Source: Nitrospiraceae bacterium (lineage in GTDB: Bacteria > Nitrospirota > Nitrospiria > Nitrospirales > Nitrospiraceae). Taken from it: a stretch of 64,000 nucleotides of DNA. Shown piece by piece: positions 63,130 through 64,000 of the stretch (its first letter is position 1; every line of letters starts with the position of its first letter). Made by a program: the position numbers and the translations under genes. Location: contig DASPUC010000023.1 in NCBI GenBank assembly GCA_035623075.1, forward strand, positions 1 through 64,000, read 5' to 3'. Below the pieces are notes generated by a model, which was not told the origin of the DNA, made no database searches, and saw only the letters and a program-made list of their open reading frames with translations.

Positions 63130-63663
63130 ATGAAACCATTGAATGGTGTTCTGGCGTGGCTCCTGATTGTGGCTGTCATTCCAGCTTGTACAGGGAAGGA
63201 AGAGACGACGAGTGGTGAGCAAAAGGGAACCGGAGCAGCAAGAACGCAAGAGGAAGTTCTCCTCGAAAAGACCATCACTGATCTGGCCAGCCGAGGGACG
63301 GAATTCCCGAAAACAAAAGACTCACAATCGATCCTTCGCTTCTATTCTCGAGGTTACGCTGGGATCAATAACGGAAAGTCTGAGTCTCTGAAGGACATTG
63401 AGAAGTACCTCTCCGACCTTATCGAGCGAATCAATCGCGGTGAACCTATCGGTGTCTCGGCAAAAGTGTCTAACATCAAAACAAGTGTCACTGGTCCGTC
63501 AGGATGGGCGACGTATGATTATGACTATAAGGTAGGCCGTGGCGGAGTCGTTCTACAGGCTGAGCAAGGCAAATGCACGACGATTTTCAGGAAGCAAGGG
63601 GACTCGTGGCTCATCCAACATGATCACTGTTCGACGGAAAGCCCTCCGATTTTTCTACGATGA
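63130..63663 (+). CDS. Lipoprotein, possible NTF2-like/SnoaL-type fold
   Basis: About 177 residues from the ATG at 63130, with GGAGA upstream. A signal peptide ends in VIPAC (lipobox). The mature part has an early helix (EVLLEKTITDLASRG) and strands with YDYDYKVGRGG, TTIFRKQGDSWLIQHDHCS, a pattern like NTF2-like or DUF4440-type folds. It is probably in the periplasm. The fold is inferred. Confidence 0.7.
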   Translation: MKPLNGVLAWLLIVAVIPACTGKEETTSGEQKGTGAARTQEEVLLEKTITDLASRGTEFPKTKDSQSILRFYSRGYAGINNGKSESLKDIEKYLSDLIERINRGEPIGVSAKVSNIKTSVTGPSGWATYDYDYKVGRGGVVLQAEQGKCTTIFRKQGDSWLIQHDHCSTESPPIFLR

Positions 63664-63675
63664 AGGAGTCTCTGT

Positions 63676-64000
63676 TCACTGAACTGTTATGGAGGTGAGC
63701 TCCTCTGTCTTGTCGAAGTCGACGGTGGCCCACGTCGTGTTACATCTCATGCCGATCTCGCTCGGCGTGGCGAACATTTCCCAAACCCCTAAGGAGACGA
63801 TGTCCATGAGAAGGTTGCCCGTGCCGCGAACATCTTTGTCTTGGTAAGCCTCTGGGGAGATTTGACAATAGCTAAAGACGTCTTCTCGGCTTCCATCGTC
63901 CTTTTCTGTGCTCAATGCCGGCTCGCCTAATCGCTCAATCACCTCCATCCGTGACCAGCCAAGCGAGGGTGTAGGAACTGGAGGTGGGAGCGTGAAGGCC
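63676..64000 (-). CDS. C-terminal part of a BamE/SmpA-like lipoprotein (cut by window edge)
   Basis: The frame is open from the right edge to a stop at 63676; an internal ATG at 63946-63948 is probably not the start, since the codons before it (PTPSLGWSR) continue a protein of this type. SLGWSRMEVIERLGEPALST matches the SmpA-type unit, and the remainder (GNLLMDIVSLGVWEMFATPSE, given in part) parallels the lipoprotein at 56638. The N-terminus and lipobox lie beyond the window. Confidence 0.7.
   Translation of the reverse strand, partial: AFTLPPPVPTPSLGWSRMEVIERLGEPALSTEKDDGSREDVFSYCQISPEAYQDKDVRGTGNLLMDIVSLGVWEMFATPSEIGMRCNTTWATVDFDKTEELTSITVQ

Noticed and set aside
1-64000. tRNA, rRNA and 4.5S RNA genes
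   Set aside because: I looked in the intergenic gaps for cloverleaf-type sequences and conserved rRNA or SRP RNA cores and saw none; a covariance-model search would be decisive.

Overview
The window reads as chromosome from a Gram-negative bacterium of the Nitrospirota, most likely a Nitrospira-type nitrifier. This is inferred from a bacterial proteasome locus (ARC-type ATPase, Dop, PrcB, PrcA, PafA) lying beside Gram-negative envelope genes (TolC, FtsEX-EnvC, lipoproteins), from a Nitrosomonas-type small metal-binding protein (SmbP), and from a five-haem cytochrome c. Coding is dense and G+C-rich to about 48.2 kb, then turns patchy.

Positions 1-23.4 kb hold mixed housekeeping and envelope genes: oligoendopeptidase F, a histone-deacetylase-like amidohydrolase coupled to the five-haem cytochrome, a rhodanese, SmbP, a nitrilase-family amidase, YqgE, a CsgG/PDZ lipoprotein, a DUF3422 protein and uvrA. 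A tight minus-strand group follows (tolC, a CPBP-like membrane protein, an RNase Z-like hydrolase), then a secreted M28 peptidase. Positions 23.6-32.5 kb carry information processing: an RRM protein, a DEAD-box helicase, uvrB, and the conserved run ffh-rpsP-rimM-trmD-rplS-rnhB-yraN.

Positions 32.5-36.7 kb are the divisome and cell-wall module ftsE-ftsX-envC-ctpA, followed by thiS-thiG-thiE. Positions 39.1-46.6 kb are the proteasome locus, ending in an M23 peptidase. No Pup or UBact modifier gene is visible there, and a 126-bp palindromic repeat sits between prcA and pafA.

From 48.2 kb to the right edge the window is an accessory region. Five different toxin-antitoxin modules (Unstab_antitox/ParE, MNT/HepT, BrnT/BrnA, DUF4258/YgiT, Gp49-RelE/XRE) alternate with a few other genes. 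The gaps between them are filled with degenerate tandem repeats of period 7 and period 9. The region ends in a tight four-gene operon at 59.6-62.8 kb: a MazG-like pyrophosphohydrolase, a PUA-like/HNH nuclease, an EVE-like/PD-(D/E)XK nuclease, and an HNH-HIT fusion. This pairing of modified-base readers with nucleases and nucleotide hydrolases is the best candidate for an undescribed, probably defensive, system. Four genes in this region are broken in otherwise intact frames: nonsense codons in hepT (TAG), mazG-like (TGA) and HNH-HIT (TAA), and a frameshift in an ORF6N gene. Either the island is decaying or the assembly needs checking.
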